Position numbers and translations under genes: made by a program
Notes under the pieces: generated by a model
Told to the model about the DNA's origin: nothing
Database searches by the model: none
Seen by the model: the letters and a program-made list of their open reading frames with translations, nothing else
In this document: positions 24,479 through 33,990 of the stretch, in pieces
How the letters are laid out: every line of letters starts with the position of its first letter
Position numbering within the stretch: position 1 is the stretch's first letter
Origin: CALIZF01 sp046292445
GTDB taxonomy: Bacteria > Pseudomonadota > Alphaproteobacteria > Rhodobacterales > Rhodobacteraceae
Length of the DNA: 64,000 bases
Direction: 5' to 3'
NCBI GenBank assembly: GCA_046292445.1
Contig: JBKBQT010000008.1
Coordinates: forward strand, 62,001 to 126,000

Positions 24479-25455
24479 CGATGGCCAGAACGGTCGTGAT
24501 CCGGGCGCATGGCGGGCCCGAAGTGCTGGAGTTCGAGGATCGCCCGGTGGGCGATCCCGGCCCGGGCGAGATTCGCATCCGCCATCATGCCGTGGGGCTG
24601 AATTTCATCGACGTCTACCAGCGCGGCGGCCTCTACCCGATGGCCCTTCCCGCCGCGCTCGGGATGGAAGCGGCGGGCATCGTCGAGGCGGTCGGGCCGG
24701 GCGTGTCCCATCTCGCCCCTGGCATGCGCGCGGCCTATGCCAGCCAGCCGCCCGGTGCCTATTGCGAGGCGCGGGTGATGCCGGCTGCGCAGGTCGTCCC
24801 GCTGCCCGAGGCGGTGTCCTTCGAGACCGGGGCGGCGATGATGCTCAAGGGCCTGACGGTCGAATACCTCTTTCACCGCACCGCCGACCTGAGGGCTGGC
24901 GATACCGTGCTGTTCCATGCCGCCGCCGGGGGCGTGGGGCTGATCGCCTGCCAATGGGCGCGGTCCGAGGGGATCCGCCTCATCGCAACGGCCGGTTCGG
25001 CCGAGAAATGCCGCCTCGCGCTCGATCACGGCGCGGCCGAGGCGATCAACTACCGCGAGGCCGACTGGCCGGCGCAGGTGCGCAGCCTGACCGGGGGCAG
25101 GGGGGTGGATGCGGTGATGGATTCGGTCGGCGCGGCGACCTGGGACGGCTCGCTCGACTGCCTTCGGCCGCTGGGGACGATGATCTCGTTCGGCAATGCC
25201 TCGGGGCCGGTGCCGCCGGTCAACCTCGGGGTGCTGGCGGCCAAGGGTTCGCTCAAGGTCACGCGGCCGACGCTGTTCACCCATATCGCCGATCATGCGA
25301 CCTGCCAGATGATGGCGGCGCGGCTGATGGCCAAGGTCACATCGGGGCTGGTGGCGGTCCGCATCGACCAGCGTTTTCCGCTGGGCGAGGTGGCCGAGGC
25401 GCACCGCGCGCTCGAGGCGCGGGCGACGACGGGGGCGACGGTCCTCATGCCCTGA
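24475..25455 (+). CDS. NADPH:quinone oxidoreductase (zeta-crystallin-type MDR)
   Basis: A 326-residue medium-chain dehydrogenase/reductase without the zinc ligands of alcohol dehydrogenases. Visible are the N-terminal GGPEVLEFEDRPVGDPGPGE, the substrate-side HHAVGLNFIDVYQRGGLYP, the NADPH-binding VLFHAAAGGVGLIACQWA, and GRGVDAVMDSVGAATWDGSL. It fits quinone oxidoreductase Qor. ATG 24475 overlaps the MatB stop by four bases; ATG 24481 is a second possible start. The coupling to matB is real in sequence, but a metabolic link between the two is not obvious. Confidence 0.9.
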   Translation: MTMARTVVIRAHGGPEVLEFEDRPVGDPGPGEIRIRHHAVGLNFIDVYQRGGLYPMALPAALGMEAAGIVEAVGPGVSHLAPGMRAAYASQPPGAYCEARVMPAAQVVPLPEAVSFETGAAMMLKGLTVEYLFHRTADLRAGDTVLFHAAAGGVGLIACQWARSEGIRLIATAGSAEKCRLALDHGAAEAINYREADWPAQVRSLTGGRGVDAVMDSVGAATWDGSLDCLRPLGTMISFGNASGPVPPVNLGVLAAKGSLKVTRPTLFTHIADHATCQMMAARLMAKVTSGLVAVRIDQRFPLGEVAEAHRALEARATTGATVLMP

Positions 25456-25476
25456 GGGCGGGGGCGGGTGGCGGGC

Positions 25477-25505
25477 GGGGGGGGGGGGGGGGGGGGGGGG
25501 GGGGG
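25477..25505. repeat. Homopolymer tract of 29 G
   Basis: Twenty-nine consecutive G in the 292-base gap between the quinone reductase and the LLM oxidoreductase. Such long mononucleotide tracts are rare and are prone to slippage in replication and in sequencing. The rest of the gap holds the dispersed element at 25512-25566 and a possible promoter before 25748. Confidence 0.9.
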
Positions 25506-25511
25506 CGGGCG

Positions 25512-25566
25512 CCGGGGGCCAGCCCCCGGACCCCCGGAGTATTTCGCGAACGATGAAGTGGGGCGG
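25512..25566 (+). repeat. Dispersed 3'-end element, copy 2
   Basis: The hairpin CCGGGGG-CCAG-CCCCCGG (25512-25529) is followed by CCCCCGGAGTATTT, then CGCGAACGATGAAGTGGGG. The loop CCAG, the C run and the AGTATTT..GAAC..TGAAG core are shared with the copy at 51415. The element lies after the quinone reductase gene in the same orientation, directly beyond the G tract. Confidence 0.6.
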
Positions 25567-25747
25567 CCTATGCCATCCCCGGGGGCTGCGCGCACAGGTG
25601 TTGAGGCCGGCGCGCCGCGCCGCGGTCGGGACGGGCCGCGGCGGATTGACACGGCCGCGCTTGCGAAAAATGACGCACCCGACATACTTGTGTCCGGGTG
25701 GAGGCGGTCAATCAGAAGCCGAAGCGCCCGTTCATTGGGAGGACTTC

Positions 25748-26923
25748 ATGACACAGCGCCTGCGCTTCGGCGTGTTTCTGGCCCCGTTTCACAAACCGGG
25801 CATCAACCCCACCCTCGCGCTCGAGGACGACCTCGACCTGATGCGGTGGCTCGACCGTTGCGGCTATGACGAGGCCTGGATCGGCGAGCATCATTCGGCC
25901 GGGTCCGAGATCATCGCCAGCCCGGAGATCTTCATCGCCGCCGCGGCCGAACGCACGCGGCACATCCGGCTCGGCACCGGCGTGACGAGCCTGAGCTATC
26001 ACAACCCGCTCTGGGTGGCCGAGCGGATCGTGCAGCTCGACCACATGACGCGGGGCCGGGTGATGCTGGGCGTGGGGCCGGGGGCGCTGCCGACGGATGC
26101 GCGGATGATCGGCATCGACCCGAGCCAGACGCGCGGGCTGCTCGAGGACAGTCTGGGGTGCATCATGCACCTGCTGACCAGCGAGGCGCCGCTGACCTTC
26201 CGCAACGACCGCTGGGATCTGCGCGAGGCGCGGCTGCACCTGCGGCCCTATTCGCAGCCGCTGTTCGACATCGCGACTGCCGCGGTGGCATCGCCGGCCG
26301 GGCCGCGGCTGGCAGGGCGGCACGGGGTCGGGATGCTGTCGATCGGCGCGACGACCGCCGCCGGATTCGATGCGCTGGCGCTGCACTGGGATGTGGTCGA
26401 GGCCGAGGCGAAGCAGCATGGCAAGGCGGTGGACCGGTCCAAGTGGCGGCTCGTCGGCCTTGTGCACATCGCCGACACCGCCGATCAGGCGGCGCGGGAC
26501 GTCGAATACGGGATCGAGCAGTGGTTCCACTATTTCCAGGCCGTCGCGGCCTTTCCGCAGATGGCGGTGCCGGGGAATACGGTCGAGGAGATGATCCGGT
26601 TCGTGAACGAAAGCGGCTTTGGCGCGATCGGCACGCCCGACATGGCGGTGGCGCAGATCGAGCGGCTGATGAAGCAGTCGAACGGCGGGTTCGGCGCCTA
26701 CCTGATGCTGGCGCACAACTGGGCCGACCCGGCGGCGACGCGCAAGAGCTATGAACTGATCGCCCGTTATGTGATGCCGCATTTCCAGGGCCATCACATG
26801 GCGACGATGCAGGCCGCCGCCCGGGCGGAAAAGCTGCGCCCCGATCTTGCGGCCAGACATGCCGCGGCGGTCGAGGCGATGACGGCGCGGTATCAGGCGG
26901 AACTGGCCGAACGCGTTCACTGA
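25748..26923 (+). CDS. LLM-class flavin-dependent oxidoreductase (bacterial luciferase-like monooxygenase)
   Basis: A 391-residue TIM-barrel flavin enzyme of the luciferase-like monooxygenase class. The N-terminus RFGVFLAPFH, WIGEHHSAGSEIIASPEIF (the EHH motif), RIRLGTGVTSLSYHNPL, and RGRVMLGVGPGALPTDA are diagnostic. It uses reduced FMN or F420-like cofactor delivered by a separate reductase; similarity is to alkane/limonene-type monooxygenases, but the substrate is unknown. ATG 25748 follows a good RBS (GGGAGGA, 25738-25744). A TTGACA at 25646-25651 is a possible -35 element, but a convincing -10 was not found. It converges with gyrB. Confidence 0.9.
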   Translation: MTQRLRFGVFLAPFHKPGINPTLALEDDLDLMRWLDRCGYDEAWIGEHHSAGSEIIASPEIFIAAAAERTRHIRLGTGVTSLSYHNPLWVAERIVQLDHMTRGRVMLGVGPGALPTDARMIGIDPSQTRGLLEDSLGCIMHLLTSEAPLTFRNDRWDLREARLHLRPYSQPLFDIATAAVASPAGPRLAGRHGVGMLSIGATTAAGFDALALHWDVVEAEAKQHGKAVDRSKWRLVGLVHIADTADQAARDVEYGIEQWFHYFQAVAAFPQMAVPGNTVEEMIRFVNESGFGAIGTPDMAVAQIERLMKQSNGGFGAYLMLAHNWADPAATRKSYELIARYVMPHFQGHHMATMQAAARAEKLRPDLAARHAAAVEAMTARYQAELAERVH

Positions 26924-26970
26924 CGCGGGGCCTTGCGGATGCGCGGCCCGGGCGGCGCATCCGCACCTCG

Positions 26971-29421
26971 TCAGGCGTCGAGGTTTTCCACCGACAGCGC
27001 GTTGTCCTGGATGAACTGCCGGCGGGGTTCGACGATATCGCCCATCAGCTTGGTGAAGATGTCGTCGGCCTCGGCAAGGTCATCGACCTTGACCTGAAGG
27101 AGCGTGCGCGCCGTCGCATCGAGCGTGGTTTCCCACAGTTGTTCGGGGTTCATCTCCCCGAGGCCCTTGTAGCGCTGCAGCGTCAGGCCCTTTTCCCCCT
27201 CGGCCAGCACGGCCTTGAGCAGGTCGCGCGGGCCCATGATCGGCTGGTCGCGGTCCTTGCGGATCAGCCGCGCCGGCGTGCCGTAGACCGCCTGAAGCGC
27301 GCCGGTATGCTGCGCCAGCCGCCGCGCCTCGCCCGAGCGCAGGACGGCCCCGTCGAGCACCCGCGCCTCCTCCACCCCGCGCAGGGTGCGGGTCAGGCGC
27401 AGCCCGTGGTCCTGCGTCGGCCGGCCCTGCCAGCCGCGTTCGTATTCCGCCGCGATCAGGTCGAGCCGCGCCGCCACACGGTCGGCCACGCCCTGCGCAT
27501 CGCCGTCCACCGCGCCCGGCAGCAGCGCCCCGGCGATCGTCGCCTGTTCGAGGATATGCGCGGGGTAATGCGTCGGAAAGGCGGAAAGGCTGCGCCGGAC
27601 CACCCTTGCCTCGTCTACCACCGCCGCCAGATCCGCCCCGGCCCGTTCCTCGCCCGACCCGAGCCGCAGCACTGCGCCCTCGATGCCCTGCGCGATCAGG
27701 AAATCCTCGAGCGCGGCCTGATCCTTGAGATAGACCTCCGACCGCCCCCGGGCGACCTTGTAGAGCGGCGGCTGCGCGATGTAGAGATAGCCGCCCTCGA
27801 TCAGCTGCGGCATCTGCCGGAAGAAGAACGTGAGCAGCAGCGTGCGGATATGCGCGCCGTCCACGTCGGCGTCGGTCATGATGATGACCTTGTGGTAGCG
27901 CAGCTTGGCGATGTCGAACTCGTCCCGCCCGATCCCGGTGCCGAGCGCGGTGATGAGCGTGCCGATCTCCTGGCTCGACAGCATGCGGTCGAACCGCGCG
28001 CGTTCGACGTTCAGGATCTTGCCGCGCAGCGGCAGCACGGCCTGGTTCTGCCGCGACCGGCCCTGTTTGGCCGACCCGCCGGCGCTGTCGCCCTCGACGA
28101 GGAACAGCTCGGACTTGGCCGGATCGCGCTCCTGGCAATCCGCGAGCTTGCCGGGCAGGGACGCCACATCCAGGGCCGTCTTGCGCCGCGTCAGCTCGCG
28201 CGCCTTGCGCGCGGCTTCGCGCGCCAGCGCCGCCTCGATGATCTTGCCCACGATCACCCGCGCCGGCGCCGGGTTCTCGTCGAACCATTCGGTCAGCTTT
28301 TCGTAGACCAGGCTCTCGACCGCCGGGCGCACCTCGGAGGACACGAGCTTATCCTTGGTCTGCGAGGAAAACTTCGGGTCAGGCACCTTGACCGACAGGA
28401 CGCAGGTGAGCCCTTCGCGCGCGTCGTCGCCGGTGAAATCCACCTTCTCGCGCCTCGCGATCCCGCTCGCCTGGGCATAGCCGTTGATCGCCCGCGTCAG
28501 CGCCCCGCGGAACCCCGCCATATGGGTGCCGCCGTCGCGCTGCGGGATGTTGTTGGTGAAGGGCAACACCGTCTCGTGATAGCTGTCGTTCCACCACATC
28601 GCCACCTCGATGCCGATCCCGCCCCGCTCGCCGGTGATGAAGATCGGCACCGGGATCAGCGCGGTCTTGGACCGGTCGAGATAGCGCACGAATTCGCGCA
28701 CGCCGCCCTCGTAGAACAGCTCTGTCCGCTGCGGCTCGGCGTGCCGCTCGTCGGCCAGCACGATGCGCACGCCCGAGTTCAGGAACGCCAGTTCCCGCAG
28801 GCGCGTCTCGAGCGTCTTGAAATTGTAGTCGAGATTGGAAAACGTCCCATCGGGCCGGTTGGTGCGCGCGCTGGCGAGAAACCGCACCTCTGTCCCGCGC
28901 CGGCCCGGCGCCGGGCCGACCGGATGGACCGACACGGTGCAGATGCCATCCTCGAAGCGGGCGCGATATTCGGTCTCGTCGCGCCAGACCGTCAATTCCA
29001 GCCAGTCGGACAGCGCATTGACCACCGACACGCCGACACCGTGCAGACCGCCCGACACCTTGTAGGCGTTGCCGTTGTCGGCGGTGTTGTCGAACTTGCC
29101 GCCCGCATGCAGCTGGGTCATGATGACCTCGGCCGCGCTCACCCCCTCGCCCTGGTGGATGCCGACCGGGATCCCGCGCCCGTTGTCGCGCACCGACACG
29201 CTGTCGTCGGCATGGATCGTGACGATCACCTCGGTCGCATGGCCCGCCAGCGCCTCGTCGATGCCGTTGTCCACCACCTCATAGACCATGTGGTGCAGGC
29301 CGCTGCCATCGTCCGTGTCGCCGATATACATCCCCGGCCGCTTGCGCACGGCCTCCAGCCCCTTGAGAACCTTGATGGAATCGGCGCCGTATTCCTCGGC
29401 TTTCCGGGCGGCTTCGGCCAT
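26971..29421 (-). CDS. gyrB: DNA gyrase subunit B
   Basis: The 816-residue ATPase subunit of gyrase, which introduces negative supercoils together with GyrA. The GHKL ATPase domain has VYEVVDNGIDEALAGHA, VRDNGRGIPVGIH and GGLHGVGVSVVNALS. The transducer is followed by the TOPRIM domain with LFLVEGDSAGGSAKQGRSR, and a C-terminal QRYKGLGEMNPEQLWETTLD completes the family pattern. Length and order match proteobacterial GyrB. It is the last gene of the minus-strand rpsT-dnaA-dnaN-recF-gyrB block, 135 bases after recF. The 772-codon open frame on the opposite strand is a GC-driven shadow. Confidence 0.99.
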   Translation of the reverse strand: MAEAARKAEEYGADSIKVLKGLEAVRKRPGMYIGDTDDGSGLHHMVYEVVDNGIDEALAGHATEVIVTIHADDSVSVRDNGRGIPVGIHQGEGVSAAEVIMTQLHAGGKFDNTADNGNAYKVSGGLHGVGVSVVNALSDWLELTVWRDETEYRARFEDGICTVSVHPVGPAPGRRGTEVRFLASARTNRPDGTFSNLDYNFKTLETRLRELAFLNSGVRIVLADERHAEPQRTELFYEGGVREFVRYLDRSKTALIPVPIFITGERGGIGIEVAMWWNDSYHETVLPFTNNIPQRDGGTHMAGFRGALTRAINGYAQASGIARREKVDFTGDDAREGLTCVLSVKVPDPKFSSQTKDKLVSSEVRPAVESLVYEKLTEWFDENPAPARVIVGKIIEAALAREAARKARELTRRKTALDVASLPGKLADCQERDPAKSELFLVEGDSAGGSAKQGRSRQNQAVLPLRGKILNVERARFDRMLSSQEIGTLITALGTGIGRDEFDIAKLRYHKVIIMTDADVDGAHIRTLLLTFFFRQMPQLIEGGYLYIAQPPLYKVARGRSEVYLKDQAALEDFLIAQGIEGAVLRLGSGEERAGADLAAVVDEARVVRRSLSAFPTHYPAHILEQATIAGALLPGAVDGDAQGVADRVAARLDLIAAEYERGWQGRPTQDHGLRLTRTLRGVEEARVLDGAVLRSGEARRLAQHTGALQAVYGTPARLIRKDRDQPIMGPRDLLKAVLAEGEKGLTLQRYKGLGEMNPEQLWETTLDATARTLLQVKVDDLAEADDIFTKLMGDIVEPRRQFIQDNALSVENLDA

Positions 29422-29556
29422 GTCTGGGGAACCCCTTCGGTTGCCTGCTACGTATAGCGGGCGGGCGGGGGATTGTCACGGGCCGGATACAAGGTTTGGG
29501 GGCACCCGAATGGCCGCGCGCGGCCCGCGCGACGCCGCGGCAGACCGGGGCCGCCG

Positions 29557-30639
29557 TCAGTCCGCCCGCTCTACCACCGACAGACCCGCCCGCTCGGCGA
29601 CCGTCAGGTGCAGCGCGGCCAGCCCGTCGAACAGCGCCGCCTCGGTGCCCGTCAGGAAGGCCTGCATCCCCAGCGATCCGATGGCGGCGTAAAGCGCGGC
29701 CCGCCGCCCCGCGTCCAGATGCGCCGATACCTCGTCGAGCAGCAGGACGGGCGGCCCGCCGCCCCCCGACGCCAGCGCTCGCGCATTGGCCAGCACGACC
29801 GAGATCAGCAGCGCCTTCTGCTCGCCGGTCGAACATTGTGCGGCCGGCAGGCCCTTGCCCGCCCAGACCGCTGCCAGATCGGCCCGGTGCGGCCCGACCA
29901 GCGTGCGCCCGGCCGAAAGGTCGCGCCGCCGCCCGGCCGCAAGTGCGGCGGCCAGATCGCCGCCGTCGCGCGCCTCCTCGGGCAGCACGACCGCAAGATC
30001 GGGCACCGGAAACGCCTGTTCCTCTGCCAGCGCCGCCGCGATGCGCGCCAGTGCCGCGGCGCGGGCCGCGGCGATCTGCGCCCCCGCCGCGGCCATCTGC
30101 GCCTCGAGCGCGCCATACCAATGCGCGTCCTGCACCCCGTCGCGCAACAGGCGGTTGCGCTCGCGCATCGCCCGGTCATAGACAAGGCTCGCCTTGGCAT
30201 GCGCGGGCACAAAGCTCAAGGTGAGCCGGTCGAGGAACCGCCGCCGCCCTTCCGGCGCCTCGGTCCAGATCCGGTCCATCGCCGGCGTCAGCCAGAGCAC
30301 CCGCAGCACCGCCCCCAGCGCCGCCTGCGGCGCCGCCTTGCCGTCGATGCGCACCTGCCGCCCCTCGCCGGGCAGCGCCCAGGTCTCGAGCGCGCGCCCC
30401 GCCGCCTCGGCCGCGATCTTCCAGCCGACCCGCGCCCCATCCGGCCCCGCCCCCCGACGCGCCAGATCCTCGGGCGCCGCCCCGCGCAGGCCCCGCCCGG
30501 GCGAGAGCAGCGAGACCGCCTCGAGCACATTGGTCTTGCCCGCGCCGTTCGGTCCTCGCAGAACGACCGGCCGCCCGTCGAGTTCGAGCCGCGTATCGGC
30601 ATGGCTGCGGAACTGGGCAAGCCGCAAGGTGCCGATCAC
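29557..30639 (-). CDS. recF: DNA replication and repair protein RecF
   Basis: A 360-residue SMC-like ATPase that loads RecA on gapped DNA with RecO and RecR. Walker A RGPNGAGKTNVLEAVSLLSP is near residues 31-50. The signature QCSTGEQKALLISVVLANAR and Walker B LLLDEVSAHLDAGRRAALY are in the C-terminal third. The start is GTG 30639 (VIGTLRLAQFRSHA), where the family begins; the longer frame upstream is unrelated. It lies between dnaN and gyrB as expected. Confidence 0.97.
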   Translation of the reverse strand: MIGTLRLAQFRSHADTRLELDGRPVVLRGPNGAGKTNVLEAVSLLSPGRGLRGAAPEDLARRGAGPDGARVGWKIAAEAAGRALETWALPGEGRQVRIDGKAAPQAALGAVLRVLWLTPAMDRIWTEAPEGRRRFLDRLTLSFVPAHAKASLVYDRAMRERNRLLRDGVQDAHWYGALEAQMAAAGAQIAAARAAALARIAAALAEEQAFPVPDLAVVLPEEARDGGDLAAALAAGRRRDLSAGRTLVGPHRADLAAVWAGKGLPAAQCSTGEQKALLISVVLANARALASGGGGPPVLLLDEVSAHLDAGRRAALYAAIGSLGMQAFLTGTEAALFDGLAALHLTVAERAGLSVVERAD

Positions 30640-30743
30640 CGCGCCCCCCCCGCCCGGCGCCTGCCGCGCCCAAGGCTCGAAGCCACGGCGATCACACTCC
30701 GCCCGACACGGCGCGGGGGACGGGATCGGGACATGCGCCGCCA

Positions 30744-30776
30744 TGCCTTGTTATGCCCGAAAACATCCTCAGGGGC
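30744..30776 (-). repeat. Dispersed 3'-end element, divergent copy 4
   Basis: On the minus strand CCCCTGAGGATGTTTTCGGG followed by CATAACAAGG resembles CCCCGGAGTATTTTCGGAAC followed by AGTGAAG in the other copies, at reduced identity. It lies about 60 bases after the dnaN stop and before recF, in the sense direction of dnaN. Weaker than copies 2 and 3. Confidence 0.35.
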
Positions 30777-30834
30777 GTGGCTTGGCCGCAGGGCCCGGAG
30801 GGGGACGGAATGCCCCGTTTCTTCGCCGTCGTCC

Positions 30835-31953
30835 TCACACCCGCATGGGCATGACGACATAGACCGCCGAGGTATCGTTGCCCTCGCGCATCAGCGTCGG
30901 ATCGCCCGCGGAATTGAACAGGAACACCGCATTCTCGCGGTCCACCTGGTCTGCGATCTCCTGCAGATACTTGGCGTTGAACCCGATTTCCAGCCGCTCG
31001 TCGCCATAGGCGACCGCCAGCTCCTCCTCCGCCGCGCCGCTGTCGGGGGCGTTGACCGACAGCACCAGACGGTCCTCGTCGAGGCTCAGCTTGACCGCCC
31101 GCGTCCGCTCGGCCGACACGGTCGCGACGCGGTCCACCGCCTTGGAGAATTCGCGCGCATCCACCTCGAGGCGCCGCGCATTGCCCATCGGGATGACGCG
31201 GGCATAGTCGGGAAAGGTGCCGTCGATCACCTTGGAGGTCAGCGACAGCACCGGCGTGGCAAAGCGCACCTTCGTCTCGCTAACCGATACGGCGATAGTC
31301 GCCGCATCGTCGTCGAGCAGCTTGCGCAGCTCGTTCACCGTCTTGCGCGGCACGATCACGCCCGGCATGCCCTCGGCCCCGTCCGGCAGCGGCGCGTCGA
31401 TCCGCGCCAGCCGGTGCCCGTCGGTCGCCACGCAGCGCAGCACCCGCCCCTGTTCGCCCTGCGCCACATGCATGTAGACGCCGTTGAGGTAATAGCGCGT
31501 CTCCTCGGTCGAGATGGCGAACTTGGACTTGTCGAACAGCCGCCGCAGCACCGGCGCCGGCGCGGCGAAGTTCGAGGCATATTCGGCCGTCGCCATGACC
31601 GGAAAATCCTCCTTCGGCAGCGTCGCGAGGCTGAAGGTGGACCGCCCCGCCGTGATCACGACCCGGCCCTGCGTGCCGTCGTCGGCGAGCGCGACCAGCG
31701 CGCCGTCGGGCAGCTTGCGGACGATCTCGTGCAGCATCACCGCCGATACCGTTGTGGCCCCCGCCCGCTCCACCTGGGCCGCGGCACGGTCCACCACCTC
31801 GATATCGAGATCGGTGGCGCGAAAGCTGACATCCCCGCCCTCGGCCTCGATCAGCACGTTCGCTAGGATCGGAATGGTGTTGCGACGCTCCACGACCGAC
31901 TGGGCCTGCGAAACGGCCTTGAGCAGCGCCGCGCGCTCGATGCTGAACCTCAT
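30835..31953 (-). CDS. dnaN: DNA polymerase III subunit beta (sliding clamp)
   Basis: The 372-residue beta clamp, which encircles DNA and tethers polymerase III. It has the three-domain clamp layout, starting MRFSIERAALLKAVSQAQ and containing ERRNTIPILANVLIEA, VATDGHRLARIDAPLP, VIPMGNARRLEVDAREF and the C-terminal family end YVVMPMRV. Start ATG 31953 is the canonical one. It lies 143 bases after dnaA and 195 bases before recF, all on the minus strand. Confidence 0.99.
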   Translation of the reverse strand: MRFSIERAALLKAVSQAQSVVERRNTIPILANVLIEAEGGDVSFRATDLDIEVVDRAAAQVERAGATTVSAVMLHEIVRKLPDGALVALADDGTQGRVVITAGRSTFSLATLPKEDFPVMATAEYASNFAAPAPVLRRLFDKSKFAISTEETRYYLNGVYMHVAQGEQGRVLRCVATDGHRLARIDAPLPDGAEGMPGVIVPRKTVNELRKLLDDDAATIAVSVSETKVRFATPVLSLTSKVIDGTFPDYARVIPMGNARRLEVDAREFSKAVDRVATVSAERTRAVKLSLDEDRLVLSVNAPDSGAAEEELAVAYGDERLEIGFNAKYLQEIADQVDRENAVFLFNSAGDPTLMREGNDTSAVYVVMPMRV

Positions 31954-32096
31954 CCCGTCCCCCTGACGTTGCCCGCCGCGGATCATTCTGGCAGCCGCCC
32001 GCGCGGGACGCCGAAAGTAGCCGAAACGCGCTTGACCGCAAGAGCCTTGCGCCGGGGCCGACCATCGCGCGGCGCCCGCACCCCCCGCCCGGGCGA

Positions 32097-33497
32097 TCAG
32101 CTTTCCAGCGCGCGCCGCAGGATCTGGATGTCGTCGGCAAGCTGGCTGTCGGTCGCCAGCAGTTCCTCGATCTTCTTGACCCCGTGCAGGATCGTCGTGT
32201 GATCGCGTCCGCCGAACCGCCGGCCGATCTCGGGCAGGCTCCGCGGGGTGAGCTGCTTGGCCAGATACATCGCCACCTGCCGCGGCCGCGCGATGGCACG
32301 GGTGCGCTTGGGCCCCGAAAGATCGGCGAGGCGGATGTTGTAGTGCTCGGCCACATGGCGCAGGATCTCGTCCAGCGTCACCTTGCGGTCGGATTGCCGC
32401 AGGATGTCGGCAAGGCAGTCCTGCGTGAGGTCCAGCGTGATCTCGCGCCCCACGAGGCTTGCGAAGGCGAACAGGCGCTGCATCGCCCCTTCCAGCACGC
32501 GCACGTTGGTCGCGATCCGGTGGGCGAGGAATTCCAGCACGCCGGGCGCAAGCCGCAGGTCGCGGTACTGCGTCTTGTAGTATTCGAACTTGGTCTGGAG
32601 GATGCCGAGGCGCAGTTCGTAGTCGGTCGGGTGGAGATCGACCACGAGGCCGCATTGCAGGCGCGAGCGGATGCGCTCCTCCAGTCCCTTGATCTCGCCC
32701 GGCGCACGATCGGCCGAGATCACGATCTGCTTGCCCAGATCGACCAGTGCGTTGAAGGTGTGAAAGAATTCTTCCTGCGTGCTGTCCTTGCCGGCGATGA
32801 ACTGCACGTCATCGACCATGAGCATGTCCACCGACCGGAACATCTCCTTGAAGCCCATGATCTGCTTGTCGCGCAGCGCCTGCACGAAGCGATACATGAA
32901 CTGCTCGGCCGAGAGGTAGAGCACACGCTCGCACGGACGGCGGGCCATCGCTTCCTGCGCGATCGCATGCATCAGATGCGTCTTGCCGAGCCCGACGCCG
33001 CCATAGAGGAACAGCGGGTTGAACGTGACCGGCCCGCCCTCGGCAACCCGGCGCGCGGCGGCATGGGCAAGCTCGTTGGGCTTGCCGACAACGAATGATT
33101 CGAACGTGAACCGCGCGTCCAGCGGGGCGCCCGGCAATTCGCCGTCGTCGCCGGAGCTGCGCGCGGGCGCGACCGCCCGCGGCCGTGCCGCCAGCCGCTC
33201 GCCCCGATTTGCGGCCTGTGCGCCCGCTGACGCACCGTTCGCAGCGGTCGCCGCTGCGGGTTCGATCGCGAACTCGAGCCGGTTGACGGCGACCCCTGCC
33301 GAGTTCATCTGCTGTCGGATCTGGTCGGCGTAATGCCGGGTGACCCAATCGCGCACGAAACTGGACGGCGCGGAAAACCGCGCGACGCCGTCCTCGATCT
33401 CGCGGTAGTGCAGCGGCTCGATCCATTGCTGGTAGCTGTTCCGCCCCACCCGCTTCAACAGCGCCGCCTGAACCTGCCCCCAGGTTTCTTCCGTCAT
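32097..33497 (-). CDS. dnaA: Chromosomal replication initiator protein DnaA
   Basis: A 466-residue AAA+ initiator that opens the origin. Domain I is at the N-terminus (MTEETWGQVQAALLKRVG), then an Ala-rich linker at about 85-130. The AAA+ core has LFLYGGVGLGKTHLMHAIAQ (Walker A) and VDMLMVDDVQFIAGKDSTQE (Walker B). Domain IV carries the DnaA-box-binding signature RRFGGRDHTTILHGVKKIEE. ATG 33497 gives the standard N-terminus. It is followed by dnaN; rpsT lies upstream on the same strand. Confidence 0.99.
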   Translation of the reverse strand: MTEETWGQVQAALLKRVGRNSYQQWIEPLHYREIEDGVARFSAPSSFVRDWVTRHYADQIRQQMNSAGVAVNRLEFAIEPAAATAANGASAGAQAANRGERLAARPRAVAPARSSGDDGELPGAPLDARFTFESFVVGKPNELAHAAARRVAEGGPVTFNPLFLYGGVGLGKTHLMHAIAQEAMARRPCERVLYLSAEQFMYRFVQALRDKQIMGFKEMFRSVDMLMVDDVQFIAGKDSTQEEFFHTFNALVDLGKQIVISADRAPGEIKGLEERIRSRLQCGLVVDLHPTDYELRLGILQTKFEYYKTQYRDLRLAPGVLEFLAHRIATNVRVLEGAMQRLFAFASLVGREITLDLTQDCLADILRQSDRKVTLDEILRHVAEHYNIRLADLSGPKRTRAIARPRQVAMYLAKQLTPRSLPEIGRRFGGRDHTTILHGVKKIEELLATDSQLADDIQILRRALES

Positions 33498-33990
33498 GTT
33501 CGTCCCGCCTGCCCCAAGCAATGCCGTCTTTGTCCGTCACGGACGGCCGTCTGGCACCGGCCGTCCGTTGCATCACGAGGGCCAGCGCGCCCCTGCCGGG
33601 CATGGCCCGGCGGCGCGCGCAGATTGGGGGGTGTGCCCGGACATGCGACATTCAAGCCCGAACGGCCCGTCGAAAACCCGGCATTGATCCGACTGGCATC
33701 GGATCGCGCAACTTCATGACTGCAAAGAGAAAACGGGGCTACGTGCGTCCGTTCTTCCCTTTGCGACCGCCATGTCCCCCCAAGGACATCGTGAATCGCT
33801 CACCGACGCTAGCAACAGCGCGCGGCGCGGCGCAATCGAACTTCGCTGTTGACGCTGGCGTGACATCGAACGAATCCCCCGCCCGTGTCGCGGCGGTAAC
33901 GCCGTGCCGTCGCGGCATCCGGAACGGCCGGCCGGAACGCAAAAACGCCCCGCAAGCGGGGCGTCGGGCAGTGCGGCCGCAACGGTCGGA
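33498..33990. other. Non-coding leader region between rpsT and dnaA
   Basis: A 493-base stretch without a credible gene, lower in G+C than its surroundings, probably holding the dnaA promoter and 5' UTR, and near its rpsT end the rpsT terminator. I searched by eye for DnaA boxes (TTATCCACA and one-mismatch forms) and saw none, so I do not call a replication origin here. Confidence 0.6.
33940..33964 (-). terminator. Rho-independent terminator of rpsT
   Basis: On the minus strand ACGCCCCGC-TT-GCGGGGCGT is followed by TTTTGCG: a stable GC stem with a short T run, 27 bases after the rpsT stop. A textbook intrinsic terminator. Confidence 0.85.

Noticed and set aside
27139..29457. 772-codon open frame on the plus strand opposite gyrB
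   Set aside because: It runs through the strongly supported gyrB gene, has no recognisable domain and a Arg/Gln/His-rich composition produced by antisense reading of GC-rich codons.
33498..33990. Chromosome replication origin next to dnaA
   Set aside because: No DnaA-box cluster or AT-rich unwinding element could be recognised by eye; gene order alone is not enough.
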